Program-made: the position numbers and the translations under genes | Notes under the pieces: generated by a model | The model's database searches: none | Told to the model about the DNA's origin: nothing | What the model saw: only the letters and a program-made list of their open reading frames with translations | Shown: in pieces, positions 33,701-42,632 of the stretch | Layout of the letters: every line of letters begins with the position of its first letter | How positions within the stretch are numbered: the stretch's first letter is position 1 | Assembly: GCA_023457255.1 (NCBI GenBank) | Contig: JAEWMB010000007.1 | Coordinates: 1-64,000 of the forward strand | DNA: 64,000 nt | Reading direction: 5' to 3' | Source: Bacillota bacterium | GTDB lineage: Bacteria > Bacillota > Clostridia > Lachnospirales > Lachnospiraceae

Positions 33701-34474
33701 ATGGATGAAATTATTGTAAAACTTGAAGGGCTGACAAAGCGCTATGATACAAAAGTTGCTGTGGATTTTATAAACTTAGAAATAAAAAAAGGTGAAATCT
33801 TTGGGCTTCTAGGCCCAAATGGTGCGGGGAAAAGTACCACCATGAATATGATATGTACCTTGGTGAAACCCACTTCCGGGGATATTGAGTTGTTTAACAA
33901 CAATATCAATAAAGAGGAGAGGAAGAGTTTATCAAGAATTGGCTATGTTCCTCAAGATTTAGCAATTCATGAAGCATTAAGAGCATGGGAGAATGTAGAG
34001 CTATTTGCGTCTTTATACGGCATAAAAGGAGAAGAGTTAAAAAAGGCAGTGGATTATTCAATTGAATTTGTAGGTCTATCCGAACATAAAAAAGGATTCC
34101 CTAAAAATTTTTCAGGAGGTATGAAGAGAAGATTAAATATTGCTTGTGCATTGGGGCATCATCCGGAACTGCTTATACTAGATGAGCCGACTGTTGGAAT
34201 TGACCCTCAGTCCCGTAACTTTATACTAGAAAAGATAAGGTACTTAAATCGATTGGGGGTAACAGTGCTTTACACAAGTCATTATATGGAGGAAATTGAA
34301 GCAATTTGTACACGGATTGCTATTATGGATAATGGAAAGGTAATTGCCTGTGGTACGAAGGAGGAATTAGTACAATTGGTTTCCGATAATCCAAATAGCG
34401 ATATAAGCCTAGAAACAATCTTCCTATCACTTACGGGGAAGAAGCTTCGGGATTATGCGGAAGGAGTAATGTAA
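33701..34474 (+). CDS. ABC-2 transporter ATP-binding protein
   Basis: 257 residues. Walker A is GPNGAGKST, Q-loop YVPQDLAIHE, signature NFSGGMKRRLNIA, Walker B LLILDEPTVGID and H-loop YTSHYMEE. Typical drug-export or lantibiotic-immunity ATPase of the DRA/CcmA group. The next gene starts one base after its stop, and a third overlaps by 4 nt, so three proteins form one transporter with two different permeases. The downstream two-component genes probably regulate it. Confidence 0.93.
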   Translation: MDEIIVKLEGLTKRYDTKVAVDFINLEIKKGEIFGLLGPNGAGKSTTMNMICTLVKPTSGDIELFNNNINKEERKSLSRIGYVPQDLAIHEALRAWENVELFASLYGIKGEELKKAVDYSIEFVGLSEHKKGFPKNFSGGMKRRLNIACALGHHPELLILDEPTVGIDPQSRNFILEKIRYLNRLGVTVLYTSHYMEEIEAICTRIAIMDNGKVIACGTKEELVQLVSDNPNSDISLETIFLSLTGKKLRDYAEGVM

Positions 34475-34475
34475 G

Positions 34476-35534
34476 ATGTTACGTTATATCATTAAGAATA
34501 ATATAAAGCTTATATTACGCGGAAAACTAATATTTATTATGATGATACTCATACCGGTTTTTCTGGTTACTTTGTTATCTAATGCATTTGATAGTATGCT
34601 GAATGTAAACTATAGCTTACAAGAATACGAAGTTGGTTATTCTGTAACAGAAGATAGCTATATCCTTCCGATGCTCGATACGGTAAAACTTATTAGTTCA
34701 AAAAGCCACCTTCGGTTTTACCCCTATCATAAGGAGACTGGATTAGAAAAGCTAAACGATCAAACTTTAGATTTGTACATTGAATTTGGTACCAAGGAAT
34801 ATGTAATTTATCAAACAGAAGATACCAAAGCGGCAACGATAATACTTAAGAGTATAATGCCCTCATATACACAAGGAGAACCATTAAAAGAAGCTCCTTA
34901 TTTTATTGAAAATATTGATGCAAATCCAATTCCAGAATCGAAAAACTACTATGGAATAGTTGAGATTGTTTATATGATGTGGTGTGGTATTCTGTCCATA
35001 TCAGCAGTCATTATCAGTGAACGAAAAGGCCGAATACGAAGCCGTATGAGAATGTCGCCTGCCAGTACAATATCTTTTTATCTTGGAAAATTTATACCCT
35101 GTGTCATCGTATTGAGTATTCAGATGGGCTTAGCTATGATTATTACCTCTATTACGCTCGGGATCAACTGGGGGGATAAGCTGCACTTAAGTCTAGGCAT
35201 ATTATTTTTACAGGCTATGGCAGTCAGTGCGTTCAGTGTTATGCTGTATCAGATATTTCAGAATATCGCAGCAACAATTGTTACCTGCTTTATTCTTGTA
35301 TTTTGTTGGGGATTCTTTGGAGGATCTTTTCAAACGTATATGTTCACAACCACAAGTGATACGATGGCAGCGTTATCGCCTGTGTATTATTTGAATCGTA
35401 CGTTAGTTGAGTATTCTACAAAAGGCTCCAGTGAGTATACTCTTCCCTGTGTGATAATGTTGTCTGCTTTTATAGTCATTGGAAGTACGGTATCGATTTT
35501 GATCAGTCATTTTTGTAAGGGGGAGAGGATATGA
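34476..35534 (+). CDS. ABC-2 type permease (first of two)
   Basis: 352 residues. One N-terminal membrane segment (LIFIMMILIPVFLVTLLSNA) is followed by an extracytoplasmic domain of about 130 residues, then five membrane segments (VYMMWCGILSISAVIISERK, CVIVLSIQMGLAMIITSITL, a cluster near IVTCFILVFCWGFFGG, and VIMLSAFIVIGSTVSILISH). This is the ABC2_membrane_3 layout. Paired with the permease at 35531 as a heterodimer. Confidence 0.88.
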   Translation: MLRYIIKNNIKLILRGKLIFIMMILIPVFLVTLLSNAFDSMLNVNYSLQEYEVGYSVTEDSYILPMLDTVKLISSKSHLRFYPYHKETGLEKLNDQTLDLYIEFGTKEYVIYQTEDTKAATIILKSIMPSYTQGEPLKEAPYFIENIDANPIPESKNYYGIVEIVYMMWCGILSISAVIISERKGRIRSRMRMSPASTISFYLGKFIPCVIVLSIQMGLAMIITSITLGINWGDKLHLSLGILFLQAMAVSAFSVMLYQIFQNIAATIVTCFILVFCWGFFGGSFQTYMFTTTSDTMAALSPVYYLNRTLVEYSTKGSSEYTLPCVIMLSAFIVIGSTVSILISHFCKGERI

Positions 35535-36799
35535 TAGGATTTTTAACAATGCTTAAGGCAAATGGCAAGTTATTACTGCGGAGCAAGGGATTTCTTTGCT
35601 GTATTCTTCTTCTCCCATTGTTAACGCTGCTTTGGTTGACAATCCCTATAAAATATCCTATCGATTCAGAAGGTGATAACATCATAGAAGTAGTAGAAGG
35701 TGAGAGGATTTTACTTTCTATGGTGGAACTTGAGCTCTCCATTAAGGTATATGATGCTTCTATCTCTAACAGCTCTCAGTACTTGTTAGATGGTTTGCTG
35801 GAAACCGGAAGTTATAGTATTTATCGTGAAAAGGTTACAGGGAAAGCTCTAGATAGAATCAAAGAAGAAGCAATTATGACTGCAAATCGAAGCAATCTAG
35901 GGATACAACTTTATTTACCGGAGGATTTTGAAGAACGTATTTTAAGAGGAGATTATAAAGAAGCTATAATAATTCTAAAAAGCAATGAAGATGAGAGAGC
36001 ACAGCTTTTGTATTCAAATCTCAATCGTTTGATGGGTGAAATGGCAGAGATGGCAGAGATGTCACAAATTAAGCCTGATATCAAGGAAGCTGGTATTGGC
36101 AGTTATCACGATTTGCTAAATGAAAATAGAGGAGATATCGAGAGCAGAGTAGAAACAGTCTCCACAAAAGGCAGCAGAGCAATTACTACAAAGGAAAGAC
36201 ATCAAAAAGAGAACTTTGGGTATACAATATCCTTTATGTCCTTATCTTCTTTATTAATCGGTGTTTTTATTACCGGCATTTTCCTTAAGGAGAAGGAGTA
36301 TCAGGTGCTTAGAAGGATTTCTTTAACGAGGGCAAGTATTGCGAGCTATGGTTTTGCAAAAGTTATATTAATTATTCCTGCGACAATGCTGCAAACAGGG
36401 ATGTATCTTGTCGGATTAAATACATTTGTAAAGGCAGATATAGGAATCGGTAATTTAGACTTTGCTTTGGCAGCATCTGGGATTGGTATCACATTTCAAT
36501 TGTTAAGCATCACACTTGGAACCATATTTAGTAATGCCTTAACTGTCAACTACGTTGCTTTTTTTGTGTGGGTGTTTACCAGCACGCTTTCTGGTCTTTA
36601 CTTTCCGATGGAGAAAGCTTCGGCTATGATAAAAACGCTATCCTATGTAATGCCGCAATCATGGACTGTCCGTTTTTTTGATAGTATAAAAGGAGGTAAT
36701 ACTGGGACTTATGCAATGTTTATCCTAATTATTCTGGCATTTTGTATTGTGTTTCTAAGTGTTGGTATGCTTGGCTTAAGGATTACAGAGAAGGAATGA
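35531..36799 (+). CDS. ABC-2 type permease (second of two)
   Basis: 422 residues; start overlaps the stop of the first permease (ATGA). N-terminal membrane segment (FLCCILLLPLLTLLWLTIPI), an extracytoplasmic domain of about 200 residues with a short repeat MAEMAEM, then six segments including LSSLLIGVFITGIFLKEKEY and FILIILAFCIVFLSVGMLGL. It has the same architecture as the first permease but a larger outer domain, so substrate selection may lie here. Confidence 0.88.
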   Translation: MIGFLTMLKANGKLLLRSKGFLCCILLLPLLTLLWLTIPIKYPIDSEGDNIIEVVEGERILLSMVELELSIKVYDASISNSSQYLLDGLLETGSYSIYREKVTGKALDRIKEEAIMTANRSNLGIQLYLPEDFEERILRGDYKEAIIILKSNEDERAQLLYSNLNRLMGEMAEMAEMSQIKPDIKEAGIGSYHDLLNENRGDIESRVETVSTKGSRAITTKERHQKENFGYTISFMSLSSLLIGVFITGIFLKEKEYQVLRRISLTRASIASYGFAKVILIIPATMLQTGMYLVGLNTFVKADIGIGNLDFALAASGIGITFQLLSITLGTIFSNALTVNYVAFFVWVFTSTLSGLYFPMEKASAMIKTLSYVMPQSWTVRFFDSIKGGNTGTYAMFILIILAFCIVFLSVGMLGLRITEKE

Positions 36800-37044
36800 G
36801 AAATCAGTGTATGGTTCATTTCGACCCAATATGGAATATGCTTTATACAATGTTAGAATGAAAAGCTGGAGCGGAGAAGGTGATATACTTCGCTCCTTGT
36901 TTTGATTTAGTGCTATAAATTATAATTCATTATTTAGGATAGAAATGGTATGTTTATTATGATTCCATGTTTGACAGATATGCTATCATTCATTATGCTA
37001 AATACTAAAGGGAGTACAATTTTAACTTAAAGGGAGTGCAATGA

Positions 37045-38178
37045 TTGAGCGAGAATATCATGCGGTATCAATTTATATTAATAAAGGGTCTCATACTAGG
37101 AGCTGTTTTTTTATATCATGTTATGGAACAGGCGAATAGGCTTTTGAATCAATATGGAGTTTGGGTAATCTACGCTTTTTTATTTTCTGCAGTAGTTGCT
37201 CAGGGGATTACGAAGAGGTATAAGATCCTTTTGCTATTGATACAAGCTGGCCTTGTTATCACCATGGTATCTTGGTTTGGAAGAGAATATGCCCTGGTTC
37301 TTCCGGTGATATATCTTAATATAGCCGGCAGTCTAAAGATTAGATATCCATACTATACGGCAGCTTTTCTAGGAGCATTTATATATTCCGGTAATATGGC
37401 AGCATTTTTATTGTTTACTATCGTATGTATATTACTTTTTATCCAAAATGACGTCATTATAGATAAATATCAGAAGTTACTGCAATCCTATGAGCAAAAC
37501 GAACAGAACCTTAAGTACTCCATGGATAATCAAAATCATATTTATAAAAAAGAGCTGGTGGAGAATAGCTTATACTTTGAAAATAAATTATTAGAAGAAA
37601 AAGGGCGCTTGTCGCAGGCGCTGCATGATAAGCTTGGACATAGCATCAATGGATCAATTTATCAGTTAGAAGCAACAAAGGTTTTAATAACCGGTGATCC
37701 GGAGCAGGCGAGAGGGATTCTACAAGCAGTAATTGATAACCTAAGAATAAGTATGGATGAAATACGGCAATTACTTCGCAGGGAAAGGCCGGATAAACGA
37801 AAGATGGCATTACTTCAGCTTATGACCTTATGTGAAGAATGCAAGAAAAAATACAGCATAGAGGCCGAGGTGATCGTTAGTGGAGATAATAAAGCGGTGC
37901 CGGAGTACATATGGGAAATCATCTTAGACAATTCCTTCGAAGCAGTCTCCAATGCCTTGAAGTATTCAAAATGCAGCCATATCACAATTGAAATTGTTAT
38001 TTTAAATAAGCTTGTTCGATGTACGATTGAAGATGATGGGGTTGGGTGTTTGAAGATAAATGAGGGGATGGGAATTGCGGGAATGAGAAGACGGGTTCGT
38101 GCAGTAAAGGGAGTTCTTGATGTATCCTCTCAAATCGGATTCTGCATTAATATGATATTACCGGTCTCACAAAATTAA
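37045..38178 (+). CDS. Sensor histidine kinase, NarL/LiaS-type (HisKA_3)
   Basis: 377 residues from TTG 37045; AGGGAG (37031-37036) is 8 nt upstream. An ATG at 37041 is out of frame. Five to six membrane segments fill residues 5-135 without an evident extracellular domain, as in intramembrane-sensing kinases. The H-box is LSQALHDKLGHSINGSIYQL with the phospho-His about 195, and the ATPase domain has ILDNSFEAVSNALKYSKCS and IEDDGVGC, GMGIAGMRRRV. The NarL-type regulator follows after 163 bp. Likely senses membrane stress or the substrate of the ABC transporter upstream. Confidence 0.92.
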   Translation: MSENIMRYQFILIKGLILGAVFLYHVMEQANRLLNQYGVWVIYAFLFSAVVAQGITKRYKILLLLIQAGLVITMVSWFGREYALVLPVIYLNIAGSLKIRYPYYTAAFLGAFIYSGNMAAFLLFTIVCILLFIQNDVIIDKYQKLLQSYEQNEQNLKYSMDNQNHIYKKELVENSLYFENKLLEEKGRLSQALHDKLGHSINGSIYQLEATKVLITGDPEQARGILQAVIDNLRISMDEIRQLLRRERPDKRKMALLQLMTLCEECKKKYSIEAEVIVSGDNKAVPEYIWEIILDNSFEAVSNALKYSKCSHITIEIVILNKLVRCTIEDDGVGCLKINEGMGIAGMRRRVRAVKGVLDVSSQIGFCINMILPVSQN

Positions 38179-38341
38179 GTTAGTGTTCTTCTATTTATTG
38201 GAGTGAAGATAGTAAATTTAAGAAGGCTAAAAGGTTATCAGGAATTAGAGAAGAGAGCAGCGCAAAGGATTTTATGAGATATAACAGTTATTATTTTCTA
38301 ACATTATATAATAACGCAAGATTGCGGGAATTGAGGTTAAT

Positions 38342-38977
38342 ATGGAACCTATCAAGGTAGTAATTGCGGATGACAGTGATTTTGTAAGGGATGGTATGCG
38401 TATTATATTAAGTGTTGATCCTGATTTCTTGGTAGTAGGATGTGCCAGGAATGGAAAAGAGGCAATAGAGCTTGCTTCTCAAAATTCTGTGGATGTTATT
38501 TTAATGGATATTGAGATGCCGGTAATGAACGGAATTGAAGCAACAAAAGAAATCGTACTTCATAATCTTGGGAAGGTACTCATACTAACTACATTTGATG
38601 ATGATGAGTTAGTAGAGCAGTCAATACAAAATGGAGCAAAGGGTTACCTAATCAAGAATCATACGCCGGAAAAGTTAAAGCAAATGATTAAATCCATCTA
38701 TAATGGTGTTAACGTTCTGGATGAAAAGGTGTTTGAGAAGTTTACCTCTCGCAGTCTTGGTTCCAATACCGTCTTTGATGCAAATGGATATACCGCCAGA
38801 GAACTTGATATCATCGCTTCGGTAGCCGAGGGGCTGTCAAATAAGGAAATTGCTAAAAAGTTGTTTATCAGCGAAGGGACGGTAAAGAATCATATCAGTA
38901 CTATTTTAGAAAAAGGAGGGTTTTCCCACCGGACACAACTTGCGGTCTATTATTTAACCGGGAAAAAGCAAGGATAA
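38342..38977 (+). CDS. NarL/LuxR-type response regulator
   Basis: 211 residues. Receiver domain about 5-120 has acidic pair ADDSD, phospho-Asp in VILMDIEMPVMNG (about 55), Thr in LTTFDD and Lys in KGYLIKNH. The LuxR-type HTH is at the end (TARELDIIASVAEGLSNKEI, then LFISEGTVKNHISTILEKGG). Partner of the kinase at 37045. Probably activates the ABC-2 operon at 33701. Start has TTGAGG 6 nt upstream. Confidence 0.93.
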   Translation: MEPIKVVIADDSDFVRDGMRIILSVDPDFLVVGCARNGKEAIELASQNSVDVILMDIEMPVMNGIEATKEIVLHNLGKVLILTTFDDDELVEQSIQNGAKGYLIKNHTPEKLKQMIKSIYNGVNVLDEKVFEKFTSRSLGSNTVFDANGYTARELDIIASVAEGLSNKEIAKKLFISEGTVKNHISTILEKGGFSHRTQLAVYYLTGKKQG

Positions 38978-39209
38978 TCATAATATGTAATTGATAACTA
39001 AAAAATAGATGTTACAAAAGTCTGTCATTTGCAGATATTTTGCAGCATCTTTTTTTGGCGGGGTAAAACTTTGGGTACAGGTTTTCTGCCTTTATAAAAT
39101 CATTTATGAGATAGAGCACATGGTTATAAAGTTTCTTTTATCCCTTACTAATAAAATTCACGGAATAAGCAAATACTACTGGAAATTATGTGAAAAGGAG
39201 ATATATGAG

Positions 39210-39755
39210 GTGAAAAAGTATGTTTGTAGTGTTTGCGGCTATGTTCACGAGGGTGATTCTGCACCCGACAAATGTCCGATTTGTAATGCGAATAGCAGCA
39301 AGTTTATCGAAAAAAGCGGAGAACTGCAATGGGCTGATGAGCATGTAATAGGGGTGTCATCCGGCGTTGAAGATGCTATCTTGGAAGACCTTAGAGCTAA
39401 TTTTATGGGAGAGTGCACCGAAGTTGGTATGTACATTGCTATGAGCAGACAGGCAGATCGTGAGGGTTATCCTGAAGTTGCAGAGGCATATAAGCGCATA
39501 GCATATGAGGAAGCAGATCATGCCTCCCGTTTTGCTGAAATCTTAGGGGAAGTAGTAAAAGCAAGCACAAGAGATAATTTAGCTGCCAGAGTTGATGCAG
39601 AATATGGAGCTTGTGAAGGAAAGAAAAAACTTGCAATGCTTGCTAAGAGTAAGAACTTAGATGCGATACATGATTCCGTACATGAGATGGCAAAAGATGA
39701 GGCGCGTCATGGCTGTGCATTTAAGGGGTTATTAGATCGCTACTTTGGAAAATAG
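39210..39755 (+). CDS. Reverse rubrerythrin (rubredoxin domain first)
   Basis: 181 residues from GTG 39210, with AAGGAG 9 nt upstream; a longer frame reaching 39009 has no RBS and its extension is not protein-like. The N-terminal rubredoxin-like site is [13 protein letters not shown]...CPICNA (residues about 4-36). Then comes a ferritin-like di-iron domain: [40 protein letters not shown] and [11 protein letters not shown]. This order is the opposite of classical rubrerythrin. Family members (revRbr) reduce H2O2 and O2 with electrons from NADH via rubredoxin reductase in clostridia. It protects enzymes such as the hydrogenases encoded downstream. Single gene. Confidence 0.93.
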   Translation: MKKYVCSVCGYVHEGDSAPDKCPICNANSSKFIEKSGELQWADEHVIGVSSGVEDAILEDLRANFMGECTEVGMYIAMSRQADREGYPEVAEAYKRIAYEEADHASRFAEILGEVVKASTRDNLAARVDAEYGACEGKKKLAMLAKSKNLDAIHDSVHEMAKDEARHGCAFKGLLDRYFGK

Positions 39756-39841
39756 TGTGGAAGATTATTCACACAAATGGTGCAGTGCAGAATGATACTA
39801 TGATGAGTAAAAGGCGCTAAAGCGTCAGAATGGAGGATCCT

Positions 39842-40165
39842 ATGTCTAAAGTTAGATGCGGTGCAGTAAATTGTTCTTATAACCAAGAACACATTTGTTG
39901 TGCAAATACCATTAAAGTAGGTGGAAAGTCAGCAGCCAGTGAGGAAGCTACCTGCTGTGCAAGTTTTTTAAATAGAGCTGTATACAGTAATTTAGCAGAA
40001 TATACATCAATGAGAGGTACTTCTAAGGAGATACTTTGTAATGTAGCAACCTGTAAATATAATAGTGATGACCACTGCAGCCTTAAGAAAATTGAAGTGG
40101 GCGGCAGCAGTGAGACAAAGTTCTATACCGAAACGGATTGCTTAAGCTTTGAAAAGCTGTCCTAA
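39842..40165 (+). CDS. DUF1540 double-domain cysteine-rich protein
   Basis: 107 residues from ATG 39842, which has GGAGGAT 5-6 nt upstream; an ATG at 39830 overlaps the RBS. Two DUF1540 repeats are visible: VRCGAVNCSYNQEHICCANT...VGGKSA...CCASF and ILCNVATCKYNSDDHCSLKK...VGGSSE...DCLSF. Each has four to five conserved Cys, a metal-binding pattern. The family is frequent in spore formers and thought to bind metal; a role in sporulation is suspected but not shown. Its neighbour is a peroxide-detoxifying enzyme. Confidence 0.88.
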   Translation: MSKVRCGAVNCSYNQEHICCANTIKVGGKSAASEEATCCASFLNRAVYSNLAEYTSMRGTSKEILCNVATCKYNSDDHCSLKKIEVGGSSETKFYTETDCLSFEKLS

Positions 40166-40248
40166 GGTTCCTGTGCGGCTTTCGATTGCCCTGAGTAATA
40201 AATAAGATAACGATACGCTAAATATAAGGAAACAAAAAATAAAGCTTC

Positions 40249-40294
40249 AAAACGCTACTCCCGTAAACACTATGTTTGCGAGGATTAGCGTTTT
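40249..40294 (+). terminator. Intrinsic terminator
   Basis: AAAACGCTA (40249-40257) pairs with TAGCGTTTT (40286-40294); inner pairs include AAAC / GTTT. T-run follows partly (TTTTATTT). The gap up to 40512 has no ORF. Confidence 0.7.
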
Positions 40295-40512
40295 ATTTAT
40301 GCTCTTTTATATACAATAATTGATGGTACGGAAGATGTTAATTTTATATGGAATTTATGAATGGGGGCATCAACACATTAAAAGATAATAATTATCGCTG
40401 TATGTTAGCTAAAATGCAGAAAACAAGGAAGAAACCAAGAATTAAATTTATCAATTATCTGTGGTGTGGTATAATTTATCTCAACAATAATATTTCATAG
40501 GAAGGGCATGGG

Positions 40513-41532
40513 ATGAAAGTAGTGGTTTTGGCCGGCGGGTTAAGTCCGGAAAGAGAGGTATCATTAAGTTCTGGTAGTAAAATTGCGAATGCGCTAATGG
40601 AAAGGGGACATGAAGTATTATTACTTGATTTATATCTAGGAATTAAGGAAGTAACTGATTTTAGCCTGCTGTTTCGTAAACTGGAGGATGAAAATCCCTA
40701 TCAGCATCAAGTTCCAAAAGAGGAACCTAATCTTAAGGAGATTAAGGAAGCTTTGGGAAATGGTGATAGATTGATTGGAGAGAATGTTCTTTCCTTATGC
40801 CGGTTTGCGGATAAAGTATTTTTTGCACTGCATGGTTCTATAGGTGAAAATGGTCAGTTACAAGCAATGTTTGATATCTATGGTATTTCTTATACCGGAA
40901 GCGGGTACATCGGAAGCTTGCTTGCTATGGACAAAGGAATATCGAAAGTTATAATGCAAAAGCATGGGATTGAAACGCCGGATTATATTGTCGCAGATTT
41001 AACGAAGGAGCATCATTTGGAGACGTTAATGTTTCCTTGTGTGATAAAGCCTTTAAGCTGTGGCTCCAGCATCGGAGTTTCCATAGTGAGAAGCCAGGAG
41101 GAACTGGGAAAGGCACTTGAATGTGCGAAAAAATACGAGAGTAAGGTATTAATTGAGGAGTTTATCGCAGGAAGAGAATTTTCAGTTGGCATATTAGATT
41201 ATCATGCATTGCCTTTGATTGAAATTATACCAAAGACGGGATTTTACGATTATACGAATAAATATCAGGCAGGAATGGCAATGGAAGTATGTCCGGCACA
41301 ATTGGAAGAAGGAATCAGTGTAAAAATTCAGGAGGCGGCACGAAGAGTTCATGAGGTGCTACAGCTTGGATTTTATTCCAGAGTTGACTTTTTATTAAAA
41401 GATGATGGAAGCTTTTATTGTTTGGAGGCAAATACGTTACCTGGTATGACTCCGACCAGTTTACTGCCACAGGAAGCCGAAGCGGTTGGGATGACATATC
41501 CTCAGCTATGTGAGCTAATTTTATTAGGATAA
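40513..41532 (+). CDS. ddl: D-alanine--D-alanine ligase
   Basis: 339 residues with the ATP-grasp fold. Seen are SPEREVSLSSGSKIANALME (D-Ala site 1), FFALHGSIGENGQLQAMFDI, YTGSGYIGSLLAMDKGISK, VIKPLSCGSSIGVSIVRS (omega/ATP loop), VLIEEFIAGREFSVGIL and CLEANTLPGMTPTSLLP (metal ligands). It joins two D-Ala for peptidoglycan stem peptides. It lacks the VanA-type features I would expect of D-lactate ligases, but specificity cannot be settled by eye. GAAGGGC precedes the ATG. A second ddl may exist elsewhere in the genome. Confidence 0.93.
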   Translation: MKVVVLAGGLSPEREVSLSSGSKIANALMERGHEVLLLDLYLGIKEVTDFSLLFRKLEDENPYQHQVPKEEPNLKEIKEALGNGDRLIGENVLSLCRFADKVFFALHGSIGENGQLQAMFDIYGISYTGSGYIGSLLAMDKGISKVIMQKHGIETPDYIVADLTKEHHLETLMFPCVIKPLSCGSSIGVSIVRSQEELGKALECAKKYESKVLIEEFIAGREFSVGILDYHALPLIEIIPKTGFYDYTNKYQAGMAMEVCPAQLEEGISVKIQEAARRVHEVLQLGFYSRVDFLLKDDGSFYCLEANTLPGMTPTSLLPQEAEAVGMTYPQLCELILLG

Positions 41533-41629
41533 CTGTAGCTTTTTTACAAAAAGCAATTCCTTTCGATAGGATAAGTCATTGCGTTTCATGTAACAATCTC
41601 GTACAATAAAAGATAGGAAGGAAAATCAC

Positions 41630-42622
41630 ATGAAGAGTAATCATAATATTCTGCCTTGTAATTCCAATGCATCCAAGGAAGTAACCGCAGTACTGAATTA
41701 CCTAAATGAGATTGCCGGCAGAGGTATCATAACAGGACAGCATACCCAGACAAGAGATCAAAAGGAACTTTACTATATAGAGCAGATTACAGGAAAATTG
41801 CCTGCATTATGTGGATTTGAATTACTAAGCTATTCCCCCCGCATTTCGTATGAGACCTGTGACGAAGAATGCAGAAAAGAAATTCGGGAAAATGAAGGAA
41901 CCTTAGAAACAGCAAGGAACTATGCTAAAACATACCGGGGTCTAATAACATTTACCTGGCATTGGTTTTCCCCGCTCTATAATAAAAACAAGGGGTTCTA
42001 TACGGTTAATTCAGAATTTGATGCAAGCAAAGTATTAGAGGAAGGTTCCAAAGAACGTATTGCATTTTACTCCGATATGGACGTGATGGCCAATCATTTA
42101 AAAGTTTTCCGTGATGCGAAAATTCCTATATTATGGCGTCCATTTCATGAAGCAGAAGGAAACTGGTTTTGGTGGGGAGCAAAAGGCATGCACATTGCAA
42201 GTAAATTATACCGGCTCATGTATGAGCATTATATAACCGTACATAATTTAGATAATTTAATATGGGTTTGGAACTGTCCGAAAAAAGAGGGTTATGTTGG
42301 GGATGACTATGCAGATATCATCTCTATGGACCTATATCCGCCGGCCCACGAGCATACAGACCGGGCAAAGGAGTATGAAGAACTGATTCAGATCACACCA
42401 ACAAAGAAGCTCTGCGCTCTTGCAGAAATCGGGACAATTCCGAATGTCAGGGAACTGTCGGTAAGCAGGATACCTTGGTCTTACTATATGACATGGTCTA
42501 ATGAATTCGGCGGAGGCGATCGGTATACCTCCAAAGAAGAACTTTATCTCGCATACCATAATTCTTATGCGATAACACTTGATAAATTGCCAAAGCTATA
42601 CGAATGCCAAACAATTATCTAG
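41630..42622 (+). CDS. GH26 beta-mannanase-like glycoside hydrolase, cytoplasmic
   Basis: 330 residues, no signal peptide or binding module. GH26 features: GRGIITGQHTQTRDQ at the start, ITFTWHWFSPLYN, ILWRPFHEAEGNWFWWGAKG with the acid/base Glu (about 180), VWNCPKKEGYVGDDYADIIS, and CALAEIGTIPN with the nucleophile Glu (about 265). Retaining endo-beta-mannanase or exo-mannobiohydrolase activity is expected. The lack of export points to imported manno-oligosaccharides as substrate. AAGGAAAA precedes the ATG. The next gene begins 10 bp after its stop. Confidence 0.9.
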   Translation: MKSNHNILPCNSNASKEVTAVLNYLNEIAGRGIITGQHTQTRDQKELYYIEQITGKLPALCGFELLSYSPRISYETCDEECRKEIRENEGTLETARNYAKTYRGLITFTWHWFSPLYNKNKGFYTVNSEFDASKVLEEGSKERIAFYSDMDVMANHLKVFRDAKIPILWRPFHEAEGNWFWWGAKGMHIASKLYRLMYEHYITVHNLDNLIWVWNCPKKEGYVGDDYADIISMDLYPPAHEHTDRAKEYEELIQITPTKKLCALAEIGTIPNVRELSVSRIPWSYYMTWSNEFGGGDRYTSKEELYLAYHNSYAITLDKLPKLYECQTII

Positions 42623-42632
42623 GGGGATTGTT

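Noticed and set aside
37041..37140. ATG at 37041 as kinase start or leader ORF
   Set aside because: It is out of frame with the kinase and gives a short, low-quality peptide; the TTG at 37045 has the better RBS distance.
39009..39209. N-terminal extension of the rubrerythrin
   Set aside because: The extra 67 codons have no RBS and no family similarity; the rubredoxin site begins at once after GTG 39210.
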